This document shows, piece by piece, positions 1-9,082 of a stretch of 40,164 nt of DNA. The stretch lies in contig CAMDPE010000003.1 in NCBI GenBank assembly GCA_945903795.1, positions 1-40,164 of the forward strand, written 5' to 3'. The stretch's first letter is position 1; each line of letters starts with the position of its first letter. The notes beneath the pieces are model-generated. The model saw only the letters and a program-made list of their open reading frames with translations, had not been told where the DNA came from and made no database searches. The stretch comes from Lutibacter flavus. GTDB lineage: Bacteria > Bacteroidota > Bacteroidia > Flavobacteriales > Flavobacteriaceae. The position numbers were made by a program, and so were the translations under genes.

Positions 1-2883
1 TCAGGCACGGCCACATCGGCAAGTGATTATGCAGCAATAGGAACGACAGTTGTTATCCCGGCCAACACCACCAGCATTACGGTACCGGTAACGGTAGTGG
101 ATGACAGTATCGTGGAGACCACAGGAGAAACTGTGATTGTGACCTTAACGGGTACCGACACGGCAGTGACCATCAACACGAACAATAACCTAGCAACCTT
201 AACCATAGCAGATGAAGATGCCTCGGCAGTAAGCATTTCAGCCGCTACTCAGGCGGGTGAACCAGCAACAAATGGCTTGTTCACTTTAAGCTTAACCAAT
301 CCGGTAAGTATAGCTACCACGGTAACATATACAGTATCAGGTACGGCTACATCGGGAGTTGATTACACAGCCTTAACAGGCACAGCAACAATTGCAGCGA
401 ATGGAACGACAGTGACTATTTCAGTGCCAGTGATCAATGATAACATAGTTGAGACCGGCGGAGAAACGGTAGTTGTGACAATAACAGGTGCAGGATCTGT
501 AGTTACTTTAGGAACAGCAGAAGCTACTGTAACCATAGCAGATGAAGATGCCTCGGCAGTAAGTATTTCAGCCACTACTCAGGCGAGTGAACCAGCAACC
601 AATGGACTGTTCACCTTGACCTTGAGCAATCCGGTAAGTGTATCCACCACAGTGACATACACAGTATCAGGCACGGCCACATCGGCTACAGATTACATCG
701 CCTTGACAGGAAGTATCACCATCCCGGCCAACACCACCAGCATTACGGTACCGGTAACGGTAACGGATGACAGTATTGTGGAGACCTCAGGAGAAACTGT
801 GATTGTGACCTTAACGGGTACTGACACGGCAGTGACCATCGACACGAATAATGACGCAGCAACGGTAACGATAGCAGATGATGACGCATCAGTAGTGAGC
901 ATAGCGACAACCAATCAAGCAGGAGAGCCAAACAGTAATGGACAGTTTACTTTAATTTTGACCAATCCGGTATCTGTAGCCACCATGGTAAACTACAGTG
1001 TAACGGGTACTGCCACATCGGCTACAGATTACGCGGCCTTGACAGGCACGGTAGTTATTGCGGCCAATACGACCAGCATCACCATCCCGGTAACGGTAAT
1101 TGATGACAGTATCGTGGAGACCTCAGGAGAAACTGTGATTGTGACCTTAACGGGTACCGACACGGCAGTGACCCTTGGCACATCAGCAGCGACCGTAACG
1201 ATATCTGACAATGATGCATCGCAGGTAAGCATTGCAGCCACGACTCAGGCGAGCGAACCAAACAGCAATGGACAGTTCACAATAACGTTGAGCAATCCGG
1301 TATCTGTAGCCACCACGGTAAGTTATACCGTAGCGGGCACCGCCATAGCAACGGATGATTACGCAGCCTTGACAGGCACAGTAATGATAGCTGCAGGCAA
1401 CACTACAGCTACGATAACAGTAGCAGTAGCGGATGACAATATTGTAGAGACCGGCGGAGAAACCGTTATAGTGACCTTAACGTCAACAGACACCGCTGTA
1501 ACAGTAAGCACATCAAGTTCAGCGACTGTAACGATAGCTGACAATGATGTATCGGCAGTAAGCATTGCAGCCACTACTCAGGCGAGCGAGCCAGACAGCA
1601 ACGGACTGTTCACCTTGACCTTGAGCAATCCGGTAAGTGTATCCACCACAGTGACATACACAGTATCAGGCACGGCCACATCGGCAAGTGATTATGCAGC
1701 AATAGGAACGACAGTTGTTATCCCGGCCAACACCACCAGCATTATGGTACCGGTAACGGTAACGGATGACATTATTGTGGAGACCTCAGGAGAAACTGTG
1801 ATTGTGACCTTAACGGGTACTGACACGGCAGTGACCATCGACACGAATAATGATGCAGCGACCGTAACGATAGCAGACAATGACACATCAGTAGTGAGCA
1901 TAGCGGCAACCAATCAAGCAGCAGAGCCAAACAGTAATGGACAGTTCACTTTAACCTTGACCAATCCGGTATCTGTAGCCACCACGGTAAGTTATACCGT
2001 ATCAGGCACGGCCACATCGGCTACAGATTACGTGGCCTTGACAGGCACGGTAGTTATTGCGGCCAATACGACCAGCATCACCATCCCGGTAACGGTAACG
2101 GATGACAGTATCGTGGAGACCTCAGGAGAAACTGTGATTGTGACTTTAACAAGTACCGACACGGCAGTGACCCATGGCACATCAGCAGCGACCGTAACGA
2201 TATCTGACAATGATGCATCGCAGGTAAGCATTGCAGCCACGACTCAGGCGAGCGAACCAAACAGCAATGGACAGTTCACAATAACGTTGACCAATCCGGT
2301 ATCCGTAGCCACTACAGTGACCTACACCGTATCCGGCACGGCCACATCAACGGATGATTACGTGGCCTTGTCAGGCACAGTAAGCATAGCTGCAGGCGAC
2401 ACCACAGCCACCATATCGGTAACGGTAGAGGATGACAGTATTGTGGAGACCTCAGGAGAGACCGTGATTGTGACCTTAACGAGAACAGACACCGCGGTAA
2501 CCTTAGGCACATCAGCAGCGACCGTAACGATAGCAGACAATGACGCTTCAGTAGTAAGTATTGCAGCAACGACTCAGGCGAGTGAACCAGCAACCAATGG
2601 ACTGTTCACCATCAGTTTGACCAATCCGGTATCGGTAGCCACCACAGTGACCTACACTGTATCAGGCACCGCCACATCGGCAAGTGATTATGCAGCCATA
2701 ACAACGACAGTTGTTATCCCGGCCAACACCACCAGCATCATCATCCCGGTAACGGTAACGGATGACAGTATTGTGGAGACCTCAGGAGAAACTGTGATTG
2801 TGACCTTAACGGGTACCGACACGGCAGTAACCATAGACACGAATAATGACGCAGCAACGATAACCATTGCAGATGATGATATT
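1..2883 (+). repeat. Tandem Calx-beta-encoding array, units of 330-336 bp (~110-112 aa), with ~1-kb three-unit higher-order periodicity
   Basis: The unit landmark 'tcaggcacggccaca' or a variant begins at 1, 337, 667, 1003, 1333, 1666, 2002, 2332 and 2662. The array continues upstream of the window. Confidence 0.95.
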
Positions 2884-4902
2884 GATAGTTCTGTAATTTC
2901 CATCAATAATGTTTTGATTCCTGAAGGAAATAATGGCAATGCTAACTTTGAGTTTATAGTATCTTTATCCAAAATTTCCAATTTACCTGTAAATATTGAT
3001 TATGCAGTATTTGATGGAACAGCAACTGTTTTAAATGGTGACTACGCAATAGTTTCATCCGGAAATCTAATTTTCTTGCCAGGTGAAACATCCAAAACAA
3101 TTACAGTAATTGTAAATGGTGATCGAGTGTTGGAATTGGATGAAACATTTACTGTTGAACTCAACAATTTGAATGGAAATGGCAATTTAATAACAATGGG
3201 CAATTCTATTGGAATTGGAACGATTCTTAATGATGATCATGCACCAATATTATCGGATGTTTTAATCACAGGAATTGAAGATAATGATGTTATTTTTGGT
3301 ACGGGCGATTTCTTAAATGTATTTACAGATGCAGATGGAGATTCTTTGTATAGTATTGAAATACTTAGTTTGCCTGAAAATGGCACGTTATATCTTTACA
3401 ATGTTGAAATAAATGTTGGAGATGTAATACTGGCTTCAGATTTAGGGAATATGATTTTCACGCCAAGTTTTAACTGGAATGGAGTAACTAGTTTTAATTA
3501 CACAGCTTCAGACGGTATTAATTTAGCTTTAGAAAATCATATGGTTATAATTACCATTGGTGTAATAGATGACTTACCTATTGCAAATGATGATTTCATT
3601 TCTACAACTCAAAACACTGAAATAACTGGTAATGTTTATAACAATGACATACCTAGTGGTGATGGAGTAAACGTTTGGAGTTTATTAGGCTTAAACGGAG
3701 GCAGTATTAATGCGGTTGTTACTATGGATTCAGAAGGTAATTATTCTTATAGTCCAAATCCATATTATTATGGTAATGACAGTTTTGTCTATCGTATTAC
3801 AGATGCCAATGGAGATGTTTCAAATGCTGTTGTTTTTGTATCTGTAAATCCTAACTCAAATTCTTCATTGACATTAATTAAAACAGCCACTATTGAAGGA
3901 AATGGATCTGTTGGAGAAATCATTAAATATACTTTTACACTAACAAATACAGGAAATGTAACCGTAAATAATATAGGTATTAATGATGCTTTAATTTCAG
4001 CAACATCAATAGCGATAATTCCTTCTTTAGCGCCAAATGAACATACATTTGTAACAGTTAATTATAGAATTACCCAGGCCGATATAGATGCAGGTTTAAT
4101 TACAAATACAGCAAATGCTTCTGGAGTTGATGCACTTGGCAAATCTGTAACCGATGTTTCAGATGACGGAAATGCAAATAATGGAAATGACAATCCAACA
4201 ATTACGTCATTGGTTCAGTCCCCTGAAATAGCAATAGTTAAAACAGCCATATTTAATGATGAGAATACAGATGGATTTGCGCAAGCAGGTGAGACAATAT
4301 CTTATAAATTTAAGGTAAGTAACATTGGAAATGTCACTTTAGCAAATATTGAAATTAACGATCCTTTACCTGGAGTTGTTGTTTCAGGAAGCCCAATTAT
4401 ATTAGAAGCAGGAGAATTTGACAATACTACCTTTGCGGCCATTTATACAATTACGCAAGATGATATTAACAAAGGAAGTGTCACCAATCAGGCATCAGTA
4501 TCAGCTATTAGCTCTAGAGGTGCGGTTGTTGAAGATTCATCGGATGATATTGATAATTATGGTGATAATCCAACAGTGTTATCGATAACGGGATGTGTAG
4601 TTGAAGTCTTCAATGCTGTATCGCCAAATGGAGATGGTGATAACGATGTGTTCTATATCCGTGGTCTAGAATGTTATGGTGACAATAGTGTTGAAATTTA
4701 TAACCGTTGGGGAAGTTTGGTATTTGAGCGCGATCATTATAACAATACAGATCGTGCTTTTAAAGGTATTTCTGAAGGAAGGTTAACAGTTAATGCGCCA
4801 AAAGAGTTGCCAGATGGTGTTTATTTCTACATTTTAAAATATAAAGATGTAAATGCCAATGTTCAGCAAAAAGCAGGTTACTTATATATAAACAGAAGAT
4901 AA
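1..4902 (+). CDS. Giant Calx-beta repeat surface protein/adhesin, 5'-truncated by the window; C-terminal DUF11-like domains and T9SS type-B (gliding motility-associated, CHU_C-type) sorting domain
   Basis: Frame is open from base 1 (SGTATSASDYAAIGTTVVIPANTTS...), so the true start lies upstream of the listed Met at 97. Repeated DD.IVETSGETVIVTLTGTDTAVT..ATVTIADND motifs; C-terminus VEVFNAVSPNGDGDNDVFYIRGLECYGDNSVEIYNRWGSLVFE...DGVYFYILKY is typical of the T9SS type-B domain. Confidence 0.93.
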   Translation, partial: SGTATSASDYAAIGTTVVIPANTTSITVPVTVVDDSIVETTGETVIVTLTGTDTAVTINTNNNLATLTIADEDASAVSISAATQAGEPATNGLFTLSLTNPVSIATTVTYTVSGTATSGVDYTALTGTATIAANGTTVTISVPVINDNIVETGGETVVVTITGAGSVVTLGTAEATVTIADEDASAVSISATTQASEPATNGLFTLTLSNPVSVSTTVTYTVSGTATSATDYIALTGSITIPANTTSITVPVTVTDDSIVETSGETVIVTLTGTDTAVTIDTNNDAATVTIADDDASVVSIATTNQAGEPNSNGQFTLILTNPVSVATMVNYSVTGTATSATDYAALTGTVVIAANTTSITIPVTVIDDSIVETSGETVIVTLTGTDTAVTLGTSAATVTISDNDASQVSIAATTQASEPNSNGQFTITLSNPVSVATTVSYTVAGTAIATDDYAALTGTVMIAAGNTTATITVAVADDNIVETGGETVIVTLTSTDTAVTVSTSSSATVTIADNDVSAVSIAATTQASEPDSNGLFTLTLSNPVSVSTTVTYTVSGTATSASDYAAIGTTVVIPANTTSIMVPVTVTDDIIVETSGETVIVTLTGTDTAVTIDTNNDAATVTIADNDTSVVSIAATNQAAEPNSNGQFTLTLTNPVSVATTVSYTVSGTATSATDYVALTGTVVIAANTTSITIPVTVTDDSIVETSGETVIVTLTSTDTAVTHGTSAATVTISDNDASQVSIAATTQASEPNSNGQFTITLTNPVSVATTVTYTVSGTATSTDDYVALSGTVSIAAGDTTATISVTVEDDSIVETSGETVIVTLTRTDTAVTLGTSAATVTIADNDASVVSIAATTQASEPATNGLFTISLTNPVSVATTVTYTVSGTATSASDYAAITTTVVIPANTTSIIIPVTVTDDSIVETSGETVIVTLTGTDTAVTIDTNNDAATITIADDDIDSSVISINNVLIPEGNNGNANFEFIVSLSKISNLPVNIDYAVFDGTATVLNGDYAIVSSGNLIFLPGETSKTITVIVNGDRVLELDETFTVELNNLNGNGNLITMGNSIGIGTILNDDHAPILSDVLITGIEDNDVIFGTGDFLNVFTDADGDSLYSIEILSLPENGTLYLYNVEINVGDVILASDLGNMIFTPSFNWNGVTSFNYTASDGINLALENHMVIITIGVIDDLPIANDDFISTTQNTEITGNVYNNDIPSGDGVNVWSLLGLNGGSINAVVTMDSEGNYSYSPNPYYYGNDSFVYRITDANGDVSNAVVFVSVNPNSNSSLTLIKTATIEGNGSVGEIIKYTFTLTNTGNVTVNNIGINDALISATSIAIIPSLAPNEHTFVTVNYRITQADIDAGLITNTANASGVDALGKSVTDVSDDGNANNGNDNPTITSLVQSPEIAIVKTAIFNDENTDGFAQAGETISYKFKVSNIGNVTLANIEINDPLPGVVVSGSPIILEAGEFDNTTFAAIYTITQDDINKGSVTNQASVSAISSRGAVVEDSSDDIDNYGDNPTVLSITGCVVEVFNAVSPNGDGDNDVFYIRGLECYGDNSVEIYNRWGSLVFERDHYNNTDRAFKGISEGRLTVNAPKELPDGVYFYILKYKDVNANVQQKAGYLYINRR

Positions 4903-4910
4903 ATCAATTT

Positions 4911-4946
4911 AATTCCTAAGGGAAATAAAAAACCCTTAGGAATTTT
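4911..4946 (+). terminator. Strong hairpin between adhesin gene and porP/sprF-like gene (terminator or attenuator-like)
   Basis: AATTCCTAAGGG (4911-4922) / CCCTTAGGAATT (4933-4944): perfect 12-bp stem, 10-nt loop, followed by only a short T run. Confidence 0.65.
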
Positions 4947-4960
4947 AAAAATTTGAATAA

Positions 4961-5887
4961 ATGAAAAAAATAGTAGCAATATTGGGTTTAATGTTTTTAA
5001 CAGGTTTTAGTTATGCCCAACAAGATCCTCAGTTTACACAGTATATGTACAATACAATTACTATAAATCCGGCCTATGCAGGAAATTATCAAGGTATGCG
5101 AATTTTTCTTTTAAACCGCTCTCAATGGGTTGGCCTGGAAGGAGCTCCTGTAACAACCAATCTTTCAATTAGCTCACCAATTAACGACAATCTTGGTGTT
5201 GGGGTAACTATTATGAATGATAAAATTGGGCCATCAGACGAAAATAATATTGCTGTAGATTTCTCTTATACAATTGCAACTTCGGAAAAATATAAATTAT
5301 CCTTCGGATTAAAAGCAAGTGCAAATTTATTGAATATCGATTTTAATAAATTGAGTCAATACAATAATGGGGACTTCAGTTTTGAAACCAACATAGAGAA
5401 TAAATTGTCTCCAAATATAGGTGCTGGAATTTATTTATATTCAGACAAAACATATGTAGGAATATCTGCCCCCAATCTTTTAGAAACAAGACATTTCGAT
5501 AGATATGCAAATACAGGAGCAACCAGTTATGTTGCGCAGGAACGAATTCATTTTTTCTTAATTATGGGGCAAGTTTTTGATTTAAGTCCTTATTTAAAAT
5601 TTAAGCCAGCATTGCTTTCGAAATTTGTGCAAGGCGCTCCATTGCAGATAGATATGTCTGCAAATTTTTTAATAAATGAAAAGTTTACTTTAGGTGCTTC
5701 TTATAAATCCAGTAAAACATTTGGTGCCCTTGTAGGATTTCAAGCCAGCGATTCTTGGTTTATAGGATATGGATATGATTTAGAAACTACAAGATTGGCA
5801 CGCTACAATTCAGGTTCGCATGAAATATTTTTACAATATGACTTATTTAATAAATTTGGAAAAACGATTTCACCAAGATTTTTCTAA
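4961..5887 (+). CDS. Type IX secretion system membrane protein, PorP/SprF family
   Basis: Signal peptide then QQDPQFTQYMYNTITINPAYAGNYQGMRIFLLNRSQWVGLEGAP, the PorP/SprF N-terminal signature. Located directly downstream of a T9SS type-B adhesin. Confidence 0.93.
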   Translation: MKKIVAILGLMFLTGFSYAQQDPQFTQYMYNTITINPAYAGNYQGMRIFLLNRSQWVGLEGAPVTTNLSISSPINDNLGVGVTIMNDKIGPSDENNIAVDFSYTIATSEKYKLSFGLKASANLLNIDFNKLSQYNNGDFSFETNIENKLSPNIGAGIYLYSDKTYVGISAPNLLETRHFDRYANTGATSYVAQERIHFFLIMGQVFDLSPYLKFKPALLSKFVQGAPLQIDMSANFLINEKFTLGASYKSSKTFGALVGFQASDSWFIGYGYDLETTRLARYNSGSHEIFLQYDLFNKFGKTISPRFF

Positions 5888-5946
5888 ACAGTTGGTTAAT
5901 ATTTTTTTAAAAATGATAGATTCACGATTTTTTTATATTAAGTAAT

Positions 5947-7890
5947 ATGAAATATTTATACACAGTAATTTTTGTCGGTATAACATTTTTTGGCTTTGCT
6001 CAAGAAAAAAACAAAGAGACCAATACTTTTTTTGAGAAAATGGAATATGCAGAAGCGGCCAAGCAATATGAGTTGGATTTTTTAAAGGGCAATAATTCGA
6101 AAGAATTGTTACAAAAGCTTGGAGATGCCTATTATTTGAATACAAATATGGCAGATGCCAACAAATGGTATGGGAAATTAATTGAAAAGTATTTTAATGA
6201 GGTTGATTCAGAATATATTTTTAAATATGCGCAGTCTTTTAAAGGTCTAGGAAAATTAAGCGCTGGAAATAAATGGATGAAGCTATTTGCTGATAAAAAC
6301 AAAACTTCTATAGCGAATGAAAGTGGCGAAAAAGAGTTGGCTTTACAACAAGATTTGGAGCAGGATCCTCATTTTAGGTTGAAAAATGTTTCAATAAATA
6401 CTTTATTTTCAGATTTTGGTCCAATGTACTTTGGCAATAAAATAATATATGCATCTGAAATAAATTCATCATACAACCAACCAATTAAAAACAACTTAAA
6501 ACAACAGCCATATCTTAATCTCTATATTGGAAGTATTAATAAAGAAGGCAATGATATAGAAATGATTAATAATTTTTCAAAAGTAATAAATTCTAAATAC
6601 CACGAAGCTACTTTGTCCTTTTCGGCAGACCTTAAAAAAGTGTATTACACACGAAATAATTATAATGGAAAAGGTAAAACAGACAATGGTAGTGTCAACC
6701 GATTAAAACTTTATAGTGCCACGGAAATTATTGGTAATGACGGTAAAGCCGAATGGGGAAATATAAAGGAATTGCCGTTCAACAGTAAAGACTATTCAGT
6801 TGGGCATCCTGCAGTTAGTAATGATGGCGTTAAATTATATTTTGTGTCAGATATGCCAGGTTCAATTGGAGAAACTGATATTTTTGTTGTCGATATTTTA
6901 GGTGAGGACCAATATTCTAAACCAAAAAATTTGGGTTCAAAAATAAATACCGCTGCAAGAGAAATGTTTCCTTTTATAACTGAAAATTCCTTGTATTTTG
7001 CTTCAGATGGGCATCAAGGACTTGGAGGGTTGGATATTTTTGAAAGTAAGTTAACTGCAGACTCATTTGAAACCCCAATAAATTTGGGTGCGCCGCTCAA
7101 TTCTGCTTCAGATGATTTTGGTTTTATTATTAATGAACAAGAAAAAAACGGATTTGTTTGCTCTAACAGAAATTCTGGAAAAGGGGGTGATGATATTTAT
7201 TTTTTCGAGAGAACCCTCTCAAAACCTTGCGAGCAAAAAATTAAAGGATACATATCAAACAATGTAACAGGTGAACGCATTTCAGACGCCAAAATTGTTT
7301 TATATTCAAATAGTGGGGAAATATTATCCGAAACTCAGACCAAAATTAATGGAGAATATGCTTTTGAAAATGCGCTTAATTGTGATGTCGTCTATAAAAT
7401 TTCAGTTCAAAAATTAGGTTATAAAAGTGCAGAAAAGTTGGCTTTAACTTCAAATAGAAAGGGAGAAACCTTTGTGCCAATAGGATTGGATTTTATCAAT
7501 GAACTTATTGTTGAAGAAAATGGCCTGCTTAAAATTAAGATTGGAATTATTTATTTTGATATTGATAAATTTAATATTAGAGAAGATGCCGCCCGAGAAT
7601 TTAATAAAGTTGTTTTGCTGATGAATCAATATCCTAAAATGATTATCAATATAGAATCTCATACAGATTCCAGAGGGGTAGACAATTATAATTTGACCTT
7701 ATCAAATGAAAGGGCGCAAGCAACAAAAAATTACATTATTGAACATGGCATTAATAGTGAAAGAATACTTAATGCGGTTGGATACGGTGAAACTCAATTA
7801 ATGAATGAATGTAAAAATGGCGTTACTTGTGCAGATGCGCTTCATCAATTAAATAGAAGGTCTGAATTTATTATTTTAAAAATTTATTAA
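5947..7890 (+). CDS. OmpA family protein with TPR-like N-terminus, PD40-type repeats and regulatory-like domain
   Basis: Signal peptide; SNDGVKLYFVSDMPGSIGETDIFVVDI / ENSLYFASDGHQGLGGLDIFES PD40 motifs; C-terminal IYFDIDKFNIREDAAREFNKVV...IESHTDSRGVDNYNLTLSNERAQATKNYIIEHGI OmpA domain. Confidence 0.92.
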   Translation: MKYLYTVIFVGITFFGFAQEKNKETNTFFEKMEYAEAAKQYELDFLKGNNSKELLQKLGDAYYLNTNMADANKWYGKLIEKYFNEVDSEYIFKYAQSFKGLGKLSAGNKWMKLFADKNKTSIANESGEKELALQQDLEQDPHFRLKNVSINTLFSDFGPMYFGNKIIYASEINSSYNQPIKNNLKQQPYLNLYIGSINKEGNDIEMINNFSKVINSKYHEATLSFSADLKKVYYTRNNYNGKGKTDNGSVNRLKLYSATEIIGNDGKAEWGNIKELPFNSKDYSVGHPAVSNDGVKLYFVSDMPGSIGETDIFVVDILGEDQYSKPKNLGSKINTAAREMFPFITENSLYFASDGHQGLGGLDIFESKLTADSFETPINLGAPLNSASDDFGFIINEQEKNGFVCSNRNSGKGGDDIYFFERTLSKPCEQKIKGYISNNVTGERISDAKIVLYSNSGEILSETQTKINGEYAFENALNCDVVYKISVQKLGYKSAEKLALTSNRKGETFVPIGLDFINELIVEENGLLKIKIGIIYFDIDKFNIREDAAREFNKVVLLMNQYPKMIINIESHTDSRGVDNYNLTLSNERAQATKNYIIEHGINSERILNAVGYGETQLMNECKNGVTCADALHQLNRRSEFIILKIY

Positions 7891-7926
7891 ATTTAAGATA
7901 AACTGACTTCTAAGCTGTGACTTAAA

Positions 7927-8142
7927 TTGTTTAATTTACATAACGATCTATGTTTTTTTAAAAACTGTTTGTTTGATGGCGGCGTTTTTAACGTTCGTGA
8001 TTTTATAAGAAATGGCGCGAGCGATGAGGAGTTAAAGCAACTGTTTATCAATACCATTCATCACAAACCCGAAAATGGTTTTATTGCCGAGGATTCCAGA
8101 GGAAACGCCGTTTCGGAAAGTATGTCTACTATTGGCGGTTAA
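7927..8142 (+). pseudogene. moaA: C-terminal remnant of MoaA (GTP 3',8-cyclase)
   Basis: The ~60-residue peptide FFKNCLFDGGVFNVRDFIRNGASDEELKQLFINTIHHKPENGFIAED...SESMSTIGG* resembles the MoaA C-terminal region (..GKLKNCLF...VRD.LR.GASDEEL.. ending in GG). The radical-SAM CxxxCxxC domain is absent, and the intact OmpA gene ends only 36 bp upstream. Confidence 0.72.
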
Positions 8143-8350
8143 ATCAATTATCACTTGATTATTTGCTTTTAAATACAGCTCATTCTGAATTTATTTTGAA
8201 ATTTGTTCAGATAATAAATCATTGGCTGAATCTAAAAAAGCATTTAATATTGTTTAATCAAAAAACGAATAACTTTAAACATAGGATTACTTTCTGTTTA
8301 CTTTTTACCTTCATTTTTGTTGAGTTCAAAATTTATTTTTTAAGATAAAA

Positions 8351-8400
8351 TATATTTTGTTTAATATATTTTGTTTAACATTAAACATTCTGTATCTTTG
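8351..8400 (+). promoter_or_regulatory. Promoter with overlapping operator candidate for the tetR operon
   Basis: Two exact tandem copies of TATATTTTGTTTAA (8351-8364, 8365-8378); perfect palindrome TGTTTAA-CA-TTAAACA (8372-8387); TTG (8371-8373) - 19 bp - TATCTTTG (8393-8400) matches the Bacteroidota TTG-N~19-TAnnTTTG promoter. Confidence 0.7.
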
Positions 8401-8415
8401 TGCTCAAATATTTAT

Positions 8416-9078
8416 ATGATGAAAGCAAAAAAGAAACTCACTGCCAATATGTTATTTTCGAACTATATGAATTATGTTTTGGAAAATAATTCGAATCCGC
8501 CATCGGTCTATTCTTTCGCGAAGGCAAATGATTTTGAAGAAGCCGATTTTTATAAATTTTATGGCTCTTTTGAAGCTTTGGAAAAGGCCGTTTTCGCTAC
8601 ATTTTTTGATAATTCTATAGAAATGTTGGCCAAAAGCGAAGAATTTCAATCGTTTGATGCCCGCAATAAATTACTGAGTTTTTATTTCACTTTTTTCGAA
8701 AACCTGACTGCCAACAGAAGTTACGTGGTTTATGCGCTAAAAATGCATAAAAATAACATGAAAGCTTCGGGAAAATTGTCGGAATTAAAACACCGTTTTA
8801 CGCAATTCATCAGCGAGCTGGAAATAGAAATGATTGATGTTAAACAAGATAAATTAAAGAAATTTCAGGATAAAACGCTTGAGGAAAGCGCTTGGATTCA
8901 ATTGTTGGTTACCATAAAATTTTGGTTGGATGACACCTCTGCTTCCTTCGAAAAAACAGATATTTTTATTGAAAAATCCTTAAACGCAAGTTTCGATTTG
9001 TTAAATGTTCAACCGCTAAAAAGCATCATCGATTTGGGTAAATTTTTATTCAAAGAAAAAATGAATCCCAAACTTTAA
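8416..9078 (+). CDS. TetR/AcrR family transcriptional regulator
   Basis: TetR-like HTH region (..PPSVYSFAKANDFEEADFYKFYGSFEALEKAVFATFFDNSIEML..). The ORF track starts at 8371, inside the predicted promoter; Met at 8416 or 8419 is more plausible. Confidence 0.75.
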   Translation: MMKAKKKLTANMLFSNYMNYVLENNSNPPSVYSFAKANDFEEADFYKFYGSFEALEKAVFATFFDNSIEMLAKSEEFQSFDARNKLLSFYFTFFENLTANRSYVVYALKMHKNNMKASGKLSELKHRFTQFISELEIEMIDVKQDKLKKFQDKTLEESAWIQLLVTIKFWLDDTSASFEKTDIFIEKSLNASFDLLNVQPLKSIIDLGKFLFKEKMNPKL

Positions 9079-9082
9079 GCTT

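Noticed and set aside
27-2981. Regularly spaced minus-strand ORFs of 60-97 aa across the Calx-beta array
   Set aside because: They recur at the repeat period with near-identical sequence and are the antisense shadow of the repeated coding units.
8141-8160. AATCAA-N7-TTGATT inverted repeat after the moaA remnant, considered as FNR site or terminator
   Set aside because: Spacer is 7 bp rather than the 4 bp expected for FNR; 6-bp A/T stem and no good T tract.
8163-8348. 61-aa ORF between moaA remnant and tetR
   Set aside because: No family resemblance; A/T-rich intergenic sequence next to the tetR promoter.
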